A stretch of 64,000 nt of DNA from Streptomyces sp. TLI_146 (lineage in GTDB: Bacteria; Actinomycetota; Actinomycetes; Streptomycetales; Streptomycetaceae), in the NCBI RefSeq assembly GCF_002846415.1, contig NZ_PJMX01000001.1, positions 620,001 to 684,000 on the forward strand. Reading direction: 5' to 3'. The position numbers and the translations under genes were made by a program. Under the pieces are notes generated by a model. The model saw only the letters and a list, made by a program, of their open reading frames with translations. It was not told where the DNA came from and ran no database searches. This document shows positions 9,080 through 17,661 of the stretch, in pieces (within the stretch, counting starts at the first letter, position 1; every line of letters begins with the position of its first letter).

Positions 9080-10504
9080 TCAGCGGCCGTAGGCCTCCAG
9101 GAGCCGGAGCCAGACCTCGCTCACCGTCGGGAAGGCGGGCACGGCGTGCCACAGACGCTCCATGGGAACCTCGCCCACGATGGCCACGGTGGCCGTGTGG
9201 ATGAGTTCGCTCGCCATCGGGCCGGTGAGCGTGCAGCCCACGACCAACCCTCGCGCCTCGTCGACGACGAGCTTGGCCAGGCCGCGGTAGTCGTCCGCGT
9301 GGAGCGCGGCGCCGGCGACATCGTCGATGCGGTACTCCACCGTACGTACCGTCAGACCCGCTTCGCGTGCCGCGCGTTCGGTGAGACCGACGCTCGCGAC
9401 CTCGGGGCGGGTGAAGACGGCCTGGGGGACGGCGACGCGGTCGGCCTCCGCGCTCCACGGCTGGTGGCCGCCGGTGACGGCCGGGCGTCCCGCGGCCCGC
9501 TCGGCGATCGCCGCCGCGCAGGCGCGGGCCTGGTACTTGGCCATGTGGGTCAGCGACGCACGGTGGTTCACGTCGCCGACGGCATAGAGCCATTCGCCCT
9601 CGGCGGCGGTGACCCGACAGGTGTCGTCGACCGGGAGCCAGTCGCCTGCGGGCAGCCCGACGGAGGCCAGACCGAGGTCCGCGGTACGCGGTCGGCGGCC
9701 GACGGCGGCGAGGACCTCGTCACAGTCGAGGACCGTGCCGTCGTCGGTGCTCACGCTCACCGTGCGGGTGTCGGCGTCACGGGCGACCCGGACGGCCGAC
9801 ACCCCGAAGCGGATGCTGACGCCCAGATCGCTCAGTCCCCGGGCGACCTCTTCGCCCGCACAGGGTTCCCAACCGCCCAGCAGGGCCTGGCCGCGGACCA
9901 GCACCGTGACGCGGGAGCCCAGCGAGCGCCACGCGGTGGCCATCTCGCAGGCCACCACTCCCCCGCCGATGACGACGAGCCGCTCGGGCACCGCGTCGGC
10001 GGTGGTGGCCTCTCGGCTCGTCCACACATCGATCCGGTCGAGCCCCTCGACCGGCGGAAGGGTGGCTTCCGTGCCCGTGCAGAGCACGACCGCACGTCGG
10101 GCCCGCAGGGCACGGACCGTGCCGTCGGCCCGGGTCACGTCCACCCGGCGCTCCCCCGCGAGCCGTCCATGTCCGCGTACGAGCGCGATGCCCGCACCTT
10201 CGAGCCAGTCGGCCTGGCCGGTGTCGTCGCCGCGCCCGGTGAAGCGGTCACGGCGGGCCAGGACGCGCGCCGGGTCGAGGGCTGCCGTGACCGCCTGCCG
10301 TGTTCCCTCCACCGAGCGGGCCGCCGCTCGCGCGGCGCCGGGTCGCAGCAGCGCCTTGCTCGGGACGCAGGCACGGTAGGAGCACTCGCCGCCGACCGCC
10401 TCGGCCTCGACGACGACGGCGCTCAGCCCCGACCGGACGGCCCCTTCGGCGACGACCTCGCCGGCCGGTCCGCCGCCGACCACGATGACGTCGTACGTAT
10501 CCAT
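9080..10504 (-). CDS. NAD(P)/FAD-dependent oxidoreductase, pyridine-nucleotide disulfide type
   Basis: Flavoprotein of 474 residues. FAD-binding VIVVGGGPAGE lies at residues 7-17, the redox pair C41/C46 in GGECSYRACVPSK, the NAD-binding VIGGGVVACEMA mid-protein, and AVGDVNHRASLTHMAKYQ as the second FAD motif. Lipoamide-dehydrogenase and mercuric-reductase relatives usually end in HAHPTxxE; here the end reads HAVPAFPTVSE, so the catalytic base His appears replaced by Phe. It lacks a heavy-metal domain. TGATG coupling with dps suggests an oxidative-stress role. Electron acceptor unknown. Confidence 0.85.
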   Translation of the reverse strand: MDTYDVIVVGGGPAGEVVAEGAVRSGLSAVVVEAEAVGGECSYRACVPSKALLRPGAARAAARSVEGTRQAVTAALDPARVLARRDRFTGRGDDTGQADWLEGAGIALVRGHGRLAGERRVDVTRADGTVRALRARRAVVLCTGTEATLPPVEGLDRIDVWTSREATTADAVPERLVVIGGGVVACEMATAWRSLGSRVTVLVRGQALLGGWEPCAGEEVARGLSDLGVSIRFGVSAVRVARDADTRTVSVSTDDGTVLDCDEVLAAVGRRPRTADLGLASVGLPAGDWLPVDDTCRVTAAEGEWLYAVGDVNHRASLTHMAKYQARACAAAIAERAAGRPAVTGGHQPWSAEADRVAVPQAVFTRPEVASVGLTERAAREAGLTVRTVEYRIDDVAGAALHADDYRGLAKLVVDEARGLVVGCTLTGPMASELIHTATVAIVGEVPMERLWHAVPAFPTVSEVWLRLLEAYGR

Positions 10505-11082
10505 CAGCCCCGCACCAACGGGGTGTCCACGAGGTGCTCGGCCAGGAACCACACCTGCGCCTCGCCGGTACGGATCACATCCGAGACCAAGAGGTCGGCG
10601 CTGCCCTCGTCGCCCTCTCCGGAGAGCCGGGCGGCGGCGTCCCGGGCGTCGATCAGGATCCGCTCGTGCGCATCGAGGAGCCGCGACAGCATGACGGGCA
10701 CCGGCTCGACGCCGTCCGGCGGACGGGGAATCGCCGTCAGCTCCGCGACGTGGCGAGGGTCCCCGACGGCGACGCCGCCGAGGCTCTGGACCCGCTCGGC
10801 CAGCGCGTCCACGATGGCCAGTTGGGCCTCCGCGTGCTTGTCCAGCATCAGATGGAGCGAGTAGAAGGTCGCCCCGCGCATGAGCCAGTGGTGCTTCTTG
10901 TAGAGGGAGTGGAGGATCTGCGTGTCGGCCAGGACCCGGTTCAGCCGCTGGCAGCCGTACATGCGGGTGTCGTGGCCGAGGCCGATCGGCAACTGCTTGA
11001 GCGTGCCGAACGCCTGGGTCTCGGCGCCCTTCTGGTGCAGCAGCGGCTGACCGCCGCCGTGCGGAGGCGTGAGGGTGTCCAT
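10504..11082 (-). CDS. dps: Dps-family DNA-binding/ferritin-like protein
   Basis: Protein of 192 residues with the four-helix ferritin-like pattern of Dps: SLYKKHHWLMRGATFYSLHLMLDKHAEAQ contains the ferroxidase His and the Asp/Glu ligands (YKKHHW and HLMLDKHAE), followed by the ELTAIPRP loop and HERILIDARDAAA. Dps stores iron, consumes peroxide and protects DNA in stressed cells. An N-terminal tail of about 35 residues and a short C-terminal tail may bind DNA. Transcribed ahead of the oxidoreductase with overlapping codons; a hairpin separates it from doxX upstream. Confidence 0.88.
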   Translation of the reverse strand: MDTLTPPHGGGQPLLHQKGAETQAFGTLKQLPIGLGHDTRMYGCQRLNRVLADTQILHSLYKKHHWLMRGATFYSLHLMLDKHAEAQLAIVDALAERVQSLGGVAVGDPRHVAELTAIPRPPDGVEPVPVMLSRLLDAHERILIDARDAAARLSGEGDEGSADLLVSDVIRTGEAQVWFLAEHLVDTPLVRG

Positions 11083-11113
11083 CGAGTGCTCCTGAGGAGG
11101 AAGAGAGAGGGAA

Positions 11114-11156
11114 GGGTCCGGCCACCCGGTCAGGGGTTACGCGGGCGGCCGGACCC
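11114..11156. terminator. Hairpin between DoxX gene and dps
   Basis: GGGTCCGGCC at 11114-11123 pairs perfectly with GGCCGGACCC at 11147-11156 across a 23-nt loop. No T tract follows. It lies in the 99-bp gap between the DoxX stop and the dps start, on a transcript running right to left, so it could terminate or attenuate the upstream pair and let dps use its own promoter. Confidence 0.6.
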
Positions 11157-11181
11157 GGTCTGCGCGGCTCGCGCCGAGCGC

Positions 11182-11703
11182 TCAGCGACTGCCGGGGGCA
11201 GCGGCGTTCCGTGCCGCCGGGGCGGACCGGTGCAGGACGAGCCGGGTGAGGAGCCCGCTGCCGAGACCGGCCGCGAGCGCGAGGGCGGCCCACCACACCG
11301 GGTAGGGCGTGAGGCCGAGGACTGCGTCCAGGGACCAGGCGCCGGGGCCGGTGGCGGCGAGGGCGATGACGGTGCCGATCAGAACGAGCGGATACTCGTA
11401 CCCGTCATTCTGCACCCAGAGCCCGTGGCGCCATTTCACGGTGAGCGCGACCGTCATGACCCCGGTGGCGCCGGTCGCGGCGAGCGGCGTCAGGAGGCCT
11501 GCGGCGAGCAGCAGGCCCGAGCCGATCTGACCGGCGCCCGCCGCCAGCGCGGTGAGGGCGCCACCGCGGAAACCGTCGGCGCGGAACTCCTCGGTGCCGC
11601 CCGCCAGTCCCTTGCCGCCCAGGTGCGAGCTGACCTTCTGCACACCGTGGCCGGCGACGAGCAGCCCCACCAGCAGACGCAGGATCAGAATGCCGGTGTC
11701 CAC
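11182..11703 (-). CDS. DoxX-family membrane protein
   Basis: Small integral membrane protein of 173 residues with four hydrophobic segments. The N-terminal helix and its loop, LLRLLVGLLVAGHGVQKV, plus the later GLLTPLAATGATGVM, match the DoxX family. Members are often linked to redox and thiol balance in actinobacteria. It starts five bases after the stop of the isochorismatase-like gene, so the two are one transcript. C-terminal tail is basic and Ala-rich. Confidence 0.82.
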   Translation of the reverse strand: MDTGILILRLLVGLLVAGHGVQKVSSHLGGKGLAGGTEEFRADGFRGGALTALAAGAGQIGSGLLLAAGLLTPLAATGATGVMTVALTVKWRHGLWVQNDGYEYPLVLIGTVIALAATGPGAWSLDAVLGLTPYPVWWAALALAAGLGSGLLTRLVLHRSAPAARNAAAPGSR

Positions 11704-11708
11704 AGGGG

Positions 11709-12371
11709 TCAGCCGGCCGCGTGCGCGCCGATGACGCTCTGCGCGTACACGACACCCAGGCCGTACGCACCGGCGTGGGCCTTGACGATCTCCATGACCG
11801 CGCCGTACGACTCCTGCCGCGCCCAGTCGCGCTGCAGCTCCAGAAGGACCTGGACCCAGGTCACGGGCACCGCGCCGGCGGCGATCATCCGCTGCAGGGC
11901 GTGCTCGTGGGCGGCCGGGCTGACGCCGCCGGAGGCGTCGCTCACGACGTACACCTCATACCCCTGCTCCAGCGCCGAGAGCGCGGGCAGCACCAGGCAG
12001 ACCTCGGTCCACAGACCTGACAGGATGATCTTCTTGCGCCCGGTCGCCTTGACCGCCGCGACAAGCGCCTCGTCCTCCCAGGCGTTCATGGTGGTCCGGT
12101 CGATGACCTCGTGCTCGGGGAACACCTCGGCGAGCTGCGGCAGCAGGGGCCCGGAGAACGACTCGGCGGCGACCGTGGTCAGAACCGTCGGTACGTCAAA
12201 AGCCTGAGCCGCCTTGGCAAGGCCCACGGTGCTGTTGATGATCGCGGCACGGTCGCCGCTGCCGGTGCCGAAGAACATCTGCGGCTGGTGGTCGACGAAG
12301 AGCATGACCGCGTTGTCCGGCGTGAGCAGGTCCGAACTGGGGGCAGCCTGCACCTTGTTGATATCAAACAT
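11709..12371 (-). CDS. Isochorismatase-like cysteine hydrolase (YcaC type)
   Basis: Protein of 220 residues. The N-terminal AVMLFVDHQPQMFFG supplies the catalytic Asp, and KIILSGLWTEVCLVLPALSAL carries the nucleophilic Cys after the cis-peptide region; the Lys is in the middle. The length and the TTVAAESFSGPLLPQL segment match YcaC-like hydrolases rather than true isochorismatases. Start at 12371 has GAAAGGA 7 bases upstream; the longer frame is Arg-rich shadow. First gene of the nine-gene run. Physiological substrate unknown. Confidence 0.86.
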   Translation of the reverse strand: MFDINKVQAAPSSDLLTPDNAVMLFVDHQPQMFFGTGSGDRAAIINSTVGLAKAAQAFDVPTVLTTVAAESFSGPLLPQLAEVFPEHEVIDRTTMNAWEDEALVAAVKATGRKKIILSGLWTEVCLVLPALSALEQGYEVYVVSDASGGVSPAAHEHALQRMIAAGAVPVTWVQVLLELQRDWARQESYGAVMEIVKAHAGAYGLGVVYAQSVIGAHAAG

Positions 12372-12815
12372 GAGGGGTCCTTTCGCAACCATCGGTAGCG
12401 CGCCCGCCGCGTCCGCGGCTCGGCACTTCCTCAAGCTACGAGCTCCCCGACCGGCCTCGTTGACCTCCTGCGCCCAGGAAATGGCACGACAGCGCACAGC
12501 CCGCCAGGGACGAAGCTCTTCGCCGAGGGTGTGACGCTCGCCCGCCGCCTGCACGACGACGCCGCACGCCTCGCCCGGGCCCCTCATCGACCGGTCGATG
12601 TTCCTCGTCGCGGCACAGGCCTTCCCACCCGCGTATGCCGACTTCGCCGAAGCGGTGGCCCTTCTCCACGACCGCTGATCGCGCCGCCGGGGCCCGCGTC
12701 CTCGTGCACGGCACGGGGACACGGGCCCAGCCGGCGTGGTGCCACCAGTACCGGACCCCGACCAGTACGGCGATGTGACTTCGCGGTCTACCCCCTGAGG
12801 GGCGGAGACCCGCTG
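12372..12815. other. Intergenic stretch with a possible decayed plus-strand coding remnant
   Basis: There is no intact gene in these 444 bp. On the plus strand, 12511-12597 reads as plausible protein (KLFAEGVTLARRLHDDAARL) and after one frame change 12587-12679 continues as AAQAFPPAYADFAEAVALLHDR and a stop. This looks like the C-terminal end of a lost gene, family not recognised. The part next to 12371 should also hold the promoter of the nine-gene run. Weak evidence overall. Confidence 0.3.
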
Positions 12816-13532
12816 TCACACCAGCGCCGCTCCGCCGTCTATCGCGAGCGTGGTGCCGGTGACGTAGGCGTTGGACAAGGCGAAGAGATAGGCCGCCGCG
12901 GCTTCCTCGGCAGTGCCGACACGCCGCGTGAGCAGCTCGGATCCGGCGTCCTGGAGGAAAGCCTCCGGGTCCGGGACACTGCCGTCCCACAACTCGGTGC
13001 GGATCACACCGGGCTGGATCACGTTGACGCGCAGAGGGGCGAGTTCGACGGCGAGTGCCCGGGAGAAGGCCTCGATACCGCCGGTGATACCTGCGGTGAG
13101 CGCGGTTCCGGACAGCGGGCGGATCGCGAGTACGCCGGAGCTGAAAGTGATCGAGCCGCCCTCACGCAGTCGCGGTGCGGCGTACTTGGCGCAGAGGAAC
13201 GCGCCCCAGAACCGGCGCTCGAAGACGGCCCTGGCCTCCTGCGGGGTGGTGTCGACCAACGGCTTGATCAGCAGAGATTCGCCCGCGGTGTAGACGAGGT
13301 GATCGAACTCCCCCACCTGCTCGAAGAACGCGGCGATGGCGTTGCCGTCGGCGACGTCCAGGCGGCGCCCTTCGGCCGCCTTGCCCAACCGCCTCGTCGC
13401 GGCGTCCACGCGGTCCTGATTGCTGGAGGCGACCACGACCTCCGCGCCGGCCGCCGCGGCCTGTCGGGCTACCGCGAAGCCGATGCCGGAGGTTCCGCCG
13501 ATGATCACGATCTTCTTGCCGGCCAGAGACAT
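12816..13532 (-). CDS. SDR-family oxidoreductase lacking the usual YxxxK pair
   Basis: Protein of 238 residues with the Rossmann nucleotide site IVIIGGTSGIGFAVA (TGxxxGIG), a short NAG-equivalent VYTAGESLL, and SSGVLAIRP. Where classical SDRs have Tyr-xxx-Lys this one reads TALTAGITGGIEAF, so neither catalytic residue is present; it belongs to the atypical group or has lost activity. C-terminal YVTGTTLAIDGGAAL is normal. ATG at 13532 chosen because GAAGGA lies 9 bases upstream; an ATG 9 bases earlier would be too close. Divergent from the AraC gene at 13676, which probably controls it. Confidence 0.85.
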   Translation of the reverse strand: MSLAGKKIVIIGGTSGIGFAVARQAAAAGAEVVVASSNQDRVDAATRRLGKAAEGRRLDVADGNAIAAFFEQVGEFDHLVYTAGESLLIKPLVDTTPQEARAVFERRFWGAFLCAKYAAPRLREGGSITFSSGVLAIRPLSGTALTAGITGGIEAFSRALAVELAPLRVNVIQPGVIRTELWDGSVPDPEAFLQDAGSELLTRRVGTAEEAAAAYLFALSNAYVTGTTLAIDGGAALV

Positions 13533-13601
13533 GGGATCCATTCCTTCGTCGATGCAGTGCCGGGGTTCGGCGACTGCCGTGGCAAGAACGTACGCCTCCA
13601 C

Positions 13602-13632
13602 ATCGAGACATTGAATGACTAGAAGTCTCGAT
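13602..13632. promoter_or_regulatory. Dyad operator between SDR and AraC genes
   Basis: ATCGAGAC (13602-13609) and its exact complement GTCTCGAT (13625-13632) flank a 15-bp spacer. The dyad is in the 143-bp divergent gap, 44 bp before the AraC ATG and 70 bp before the SDR ATG. A site in this place usually serves the divergently encoded regulator; the assignment to this AraC protein is inference. Confidence 0.6.
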
Positions 13633-13675
13633 TCCCTGTCACATCGTCTCGCCATACAGGCACTAGAGTGGTGCA

Positions 13676-14623
13676 ATGGACATCCTGAGCGACACACTCG
13701 AAGTCCTGCGCACGGGACGCCCGATGGTGACTCGCACCGACGCGCACGCCCCATGGGCCCTGAAGTTCCAACCCATCTCAGGAGCCGGATTCCACGTCGT
13801 CGTGGAAGGACACTGCTACCTGCTGCCACCGCACGGCCAACCACTCCCGCTCGGACCCGGCGACATCGTGTTCCTCCGGCGCGGCAGCGGACACACCCTG
13901 TGTGATGTGCCGGGCCGCGATCCGGTGGACTTCGTACCGGAGCGCGTGGACCGTTCCTCGCCGATCGGCCAGGTCACCATGGACGGGTCTGGGCCGCACA
14001 CGGTGCTGGTGTGCGGCGCGTACGCCATCGACGTCGATCGCCCGCATCCGCTGTTCAGCGATCTGCCGGAAGTCATCCACCTCCCCGCGGTTCCGGGCCG
14101 CCACCCGGTGCTGCGCTCGGCGGTCGATCAGCTGTGCGCCGAGTTCCACTCGCCGCAGCCGGGTTCGGACGCGGTCGTCACGGCGCTCATCGATCTGCTG
14201 CTGCTGTACATCCTGCGGTCGTGGTACGCCGAACTGCCGAAGGAGCGGACCCGGGGCTGGACGGCCGCGCTGACCGACCCGGCAGTCGCCCCGGCCCTCA
14301 AGGCGATCCACGCCGATCCCGGCCATCCCTGGACCGTGGAGACGCTGGGCGCCCGCGCCGGGCTGTCCCGCGCGGCGTTCGCCCGCCGCTTCGCCTCGGT
14401 GGTCGGCGAGCCGCCGTTGACCTACCTGACCAACTGGCGGATGGCCACCGCGGCACGGTTGCTGCACCAATCACCCGCCCCGCTGACCACCATCGCGCAG
14501 CACACGGGGTACACGTCGGAGTTCGCCTTCGCCAAAGCGTTTAAACGACACTTCGGATGTCCGCCGGGGGCCTACCGCAAGCAGGTCAGGACGGCAGGTG
14601 ACGAACGACGTGGAGGCAACTGA
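13676..14623 (+). CDS. AraC-family transcriptional regulator (cupin_6 type)
   Basis: Protein of 315 residues. The N-terminal half is an AraC_binding/cupin_6 sensor with PLPLGPGDIVFLRRGSGHTL, the C-terminal ~100 residues carry two helix-turn-helix motifs: TVETLGARAGLSRAAFARRF and TTIAQHTGYTSEFAFAKAF. It is divergent from the SDR gene and resembles the frameshifted regulator at 17662. Members of this group typically activate an adjacent oxidoreductase gene in response to small aromatic or electrophilic ligands; here the target is inferred from position. Confidence 0.9.
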   Translation: MDILSDTLEVLRTGRPMVTRTDAHAPWALKFQPISGAGFHVVVEGHCYLLPPHGQPLPLGPGDIVFLRRGSGHTLCDVPGRDPVDFVPERVDRSSPIGQVTMDGSGPHTVLVCGAYAIDVDRPHPLFSDLPEVIHLPAVPGRHPVLRSAVDQLCAEFHSPQPGSDAVVTALIDLLLLYILRSWYAELPKERTRGWTAALTDPAVAPALKAIHADPGHPWTVETLGARAGLSRAAFARRFASVVGEPPLTYLTNWRMATAARLLHQSPAPLTTIAQHTGYTSEFAFAKAFKRHFGCPPGAYRKQVRTAGDERRGGN

Positions 14624-14679
14624 CGGCGAGGGCAAGGACATCACCGCGGCGGATGGAGAAGCGGCGGTCGCTGCCGAAG

Positions 14680-15563
14680 CTACATGAAGCACTCCAGGAT
14701 CAGGGGCAGGTCCTCCAGCCACTCCCGCACCTGGGCCCGCCTGCGAGCGGCGAGCAGGCACCCGTGGGTGGCGCCGTTGTGGAGGCGGACGGTGACCCTG
14801 ACGTCTTTGGGACCCTCGGGCACGTACTCGACGGTTCTGATCTCGACCCAAGTGCACCGCCGTCTCCCGGCCTCCGAACCCAGGGCGACGCCCACAGCGT
14901 CGATCAGGAGGGAGCCAGTCGGGCCGGTCGCCACGAATGCGGGGCCGGCGTCGGCCGACGCCTCACCCACAGGAGCAGGCTCGGTCGGGGCCTGGTGCGA
15001 CGGGACGGCACTGGGCGGTGCGTAGGAAGGCAGCGGAGGTACCACCACCGTGGGCGAGTACGTTGCGGTGGCCGGCGCGAACAGGCCCGGGAGATACCGA
15101 AGTCCAGAACCCGGGGGCCGTCCGAGGCCATGATGATGTTGCCGGGCTTCAGGTCACGGTGCACCAGGCCGCAGCCGTGGATCGCCGCCAGCGCCTCGGC
15201 GAGGGCCGCGCCCAGCTGCCGCAACCGCGCCTCGTCCATCGGGCCCTCTGCCTCGAGCAGTGCGGCGAGCGTGGGCCCGGGAAATACGCCGTGGCCAGCC
15301 AAGGCGCCGCTGCCGCCGGGTCCGCGTCCACCACGGGGGCCGTATGGAAGCCGCCCACACTCCGCGCGGCTGCGACCTCCGCACGGAACCGCTCCCGAAA
15401 GTGGGGATCGGCCGCGAGCTCCGGGCGCGCCACCTTCACGGCCACTGCCCGTCCACCGCGCGAACGCGCGAGATAGACGGTGCCCATCCCACCGGCCCCC
15501 AGCTCCCGCTCCACCGTGTACGCGCCGATACTCTCCGGCAGGCCGGCCCCCCGTCCGCCCCAT
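14680..15563 (-). pseudogene. Broken serine/threonine protein kinase
   Basis: Pieces of one Pkn-type kinase lie in three frames. From the ATG at 15563 the frame changes inside a G6 run (15540s) to give [20 protein letters not shown] with the ATP loop and AVAVKVAR Lys. A second change near 15285 leads to [11 protein letters not shown], then [15 protein letters not shown] and LDFGIS. The C-lobe after DFG is missing; sequence jumps in a third frame to a Pro-rich linker and a C-terminal domain ending LEDLPLILECFM at 14680. The remaining catalytic part cannot fold as a kinase. Deletion plus several frameshifts argues for real decay. Confidence 0.75.
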
Positions 15564-15835
15564 ACCCGATGCGCTGTGTACCCCCTGTGCTCCGGCGCCT
15601 CAGTATGGCTTACCACCCTGCCTCGCAACGCGCAGGTCCGGGGCCCCAACTCCAGGTATCGCCACCCCCCAAGGTCCGGGCGCCAGGCACTCTTGGGTGA
15701 GGTGGCGGTGTTCATGCCGGCCCCTCTGTCCGGAGCCGACCGCCGACCACTACGAGTGCTGCGGTTGACGATAGCCCGGCACGGGGCTGCACTGGAGTAG
15801 GGACCCTGCGGCGACCGCGCCTAGGGAGATCAGCA

Positions 15836-16687
15836 ATGACAACTACGGACACGTTCAACCTTCTGCAGCCGTACAAGATCGCCGAGGAGACGTTCGTCAT
15901 CCCGTGGGCCCTTGAGGCCCCGCCGGTCGGCCACTTTCCGATGAACTCGATGGTGATCCGAGGAGCCGAACCGATCCTCGTGGACACCGGAGCGCCCGCG
16001 GTGCGCGCCCAATGGCTGGAGGCAGCCTGGTCCGTCGTGGATCCTCTGGACGTACGGTGGATCTTCCTCACCCACGACGACCGCGACCACGCCGGCAACC
16101 TCCTGGCGGTCCTCGCCGAGTGCCCGAACGCGACCCTGCTGACCACGTGGTTCTCCCTCGGTCGCATGGCCGAGGAGTGGGAGACCCCCATCAACCGGTG
16201 CCGCTTCATGACAGACGGCGACACGATCGACGCGGGCGATCGCACCTTGGTCGCCAAACGACCACCCCTGTACGACAACCCCACGACCCGCGCTCTCTTC
16301 GACCGGAAGACCAACGTCCTGTGGGCCGTCGACACCTTCGCCACGAACGTGCCTACCCCTATACCCGAAACCGCAGCGCTGTCGCCGGACGAGTTCCGCG
16401 ACGGCCAGTTTTTCGGCGGCAGGCTGGTCTCCCCATGGGTCGCCCTGCTGGACGCCCAAAAGTTCGGGACGGTCGTCGCCGACTTCCAACACCTGAACGC
16501 CGAGGTCATCGCCGGTTGCCACTGCCCTGTCCTGCGCGGTCCCCAGATCCCTGAGGCTTACCGACTTCTCCGGCAGCTCCCCGAGATCCCGCCGTGGACA
16601 GAGTTCACCCAGGCCGACTTGGACCAGTGGATGGCAGCCGCCGAGAGCTCGGTGCCGCCGGAGCAGCCGCGGCCGTCCGGGACGTGA
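15836..16687 (+). CDS. MBL-fold metallohydrolase, flavodiiron (ODP)-like
   Basis: Protein of 283 residues with a metallo-beta-lactamase core: ILVDTGAPAVRAQW, then FLTHDDRDHAGNLLAVL. The His-x-Asp-x-Asp-His arrangement HDDRDH resembles the diiron site of flavodiiron proteins and ODP oxygen-binding relatives rather than the HxHxDH of hydrolases. WAVDTFATN and AGCHCPVLRG supply later ligands. There is no flavodoxin domain, so it would need a separate reductase. RBS GGGAGA lies before the ATG. A monocistronic gene beside the dead kinase. Confidence 0.8.
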   Translation: MTTTDTFNLLQPYKIAEETFVIPWALEAPPVGHFPMNSMVIRGAEPILVDTGAPAVRAQWLEAAWSVVDPLDVRWIFLTHDDRDHAGNLLAVLAECPNATLLTTWFSLGRMAEEWETPINRCRFMTDGDTIDAGDRTLVAKRPPLYDNPTTRALFDRKTNVLWAVDTFATNVPTPIPETAALSPDEFRDGQFFGGRLVSPWVALLDAQKFGTVVADFQHLNAEVIAGCHCPVLRGPQIPEAYRLLRQLPEIPPWTEFTQADLDQWMAAAESSVPPEQPRPSGT

Positions 16688-16762
16688 GCGGGCGCCGCCT
16701 GTTCGTGCCAGGCGTCGGGGCGCAGATGGGTTCACAGGCAGGTCCTGAACCTCGCCGGAACT

Positions 16763-17569
16763 TCAGCAGCCGCCGCCCACCCCTCCCTGCTCAGCGTTCG
16801 TCGGCTTCTCTGCGGTACCGCACACTTCCGCCCTCGTACGCAGTCGACCGCGTGCGTCGAGCTTCTCCAGCCGGTGCTGCTCCCTGGCGGCCCAGCGCTC
16901 CACACGTGCGGGGTCAAGCGGCCCGCCGTGGCCGACGTGCAGCGTGCTGGGCTTGAGCGCGAGCATGGCGCGCAGGCTGGCCAGGTTGGCGACCGGGTCG
17001 TCGTGGAAAGGCGGGTTGGCCGGCCTTCGGCGGGCCATGCCGAGGAACGACGTGGCGATCAAGTCGCCCGCGACGAGGTCGCCTTCGTCGGTGAGCACCG
17101 ATATCGACCCGGCGGTGTGCCCCGGGGTGGGCATGATCCGGGCGTCGACGCCGTGCTCGTGCAGTGCGGTGGCGCCGTCGATCAGCAGGTCCGGGCGGAA
17201 CGGCTCCGCCTGCTCGTGGAAGGCGTCCAGGCGGTCCAGGAAGCGGCCGAACCGCCCGGTGGGAAGGTAGGGCTCCCGGATCCGGCCGGTCGTGTAGGGA
17301 CCGAGATCCGCGATGTGCGCGAGCACCGGGGCGCCGGTGGCCCGGCGCAGTTCCGCGGCGGATCCGAAGTGGTCGATGTGGGCGTGGGTGATGACGATCG
17401 CCGAGACGTCGCCAGGACCGATGCCGTGCTCGGCGATCCGCGCAAGGATCTTCGCACCGCTGCCCGGGATACCGGTGTCGACCAGAACGGCGCGGCGTCC
17501 CAGCAGCAGGTACGCGTTGACGTTCCGCCTGCCCATGACCGGGACCGGGATGACTGTGGTGTGTGCCAT
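16763..17569 (-). CDS. MBL-fold metallohydrolase
   Basis: Protein of 268 residues with classical zinc-binding motifs: AIVITHAHIDHFGSAAEL (HxHxDH), TPGHTAGSISVL and DLVAGDLIATSFLG, and LHVGHGGPLDP near the C-terminus. Glyoxalase II-like or lactonase-like activity is usual for this group; the substrate is not predictable. Divergent from the AraC-type gene at 17662 with a 92-bp gap, which suggests that regulator controls it. Confidence 0.88.
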   Translation of the reverse strand: MAHTTVIPVPVMGRRNVNAYLLLGRRAVLVDTGIPGSGAKILARIAEHGIGPGDVSAIVITHAHIDHFGSAAELRRATGAPVLAHIADLGPYTTGRIREPYLPTGRFGRFLDRLDAFHEQAEPFRPDLLIDGATALHEHGVDARIMPTPGHTAGSISVLTDEGDLVAGDLIATSFLGMARRRPANPPFHDDPVANLASLRAMLALKPSTLHVGHGGPLDPARVERWAAREQHRLEKLDARGRLRTRAEVCGTAEKPTNAEQGGVGGGC

Positions 17570-17661
17570 GGCTTCGACGCTATGCCCGCACTGCTGAGCT
17601 GTTCCATGCCTGTCCAGCCCATATTCCTAGCTGTTCGTCTCAACGTATGTAGTGTGCGGGT

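Noticed and set aside
8790..9593. Minus frame crossing the 21-bp repeats with a seven-residue repeat
   Set aside because: It overlaps two real genes in another frame, and the repeated peptide has no homology or start signal.
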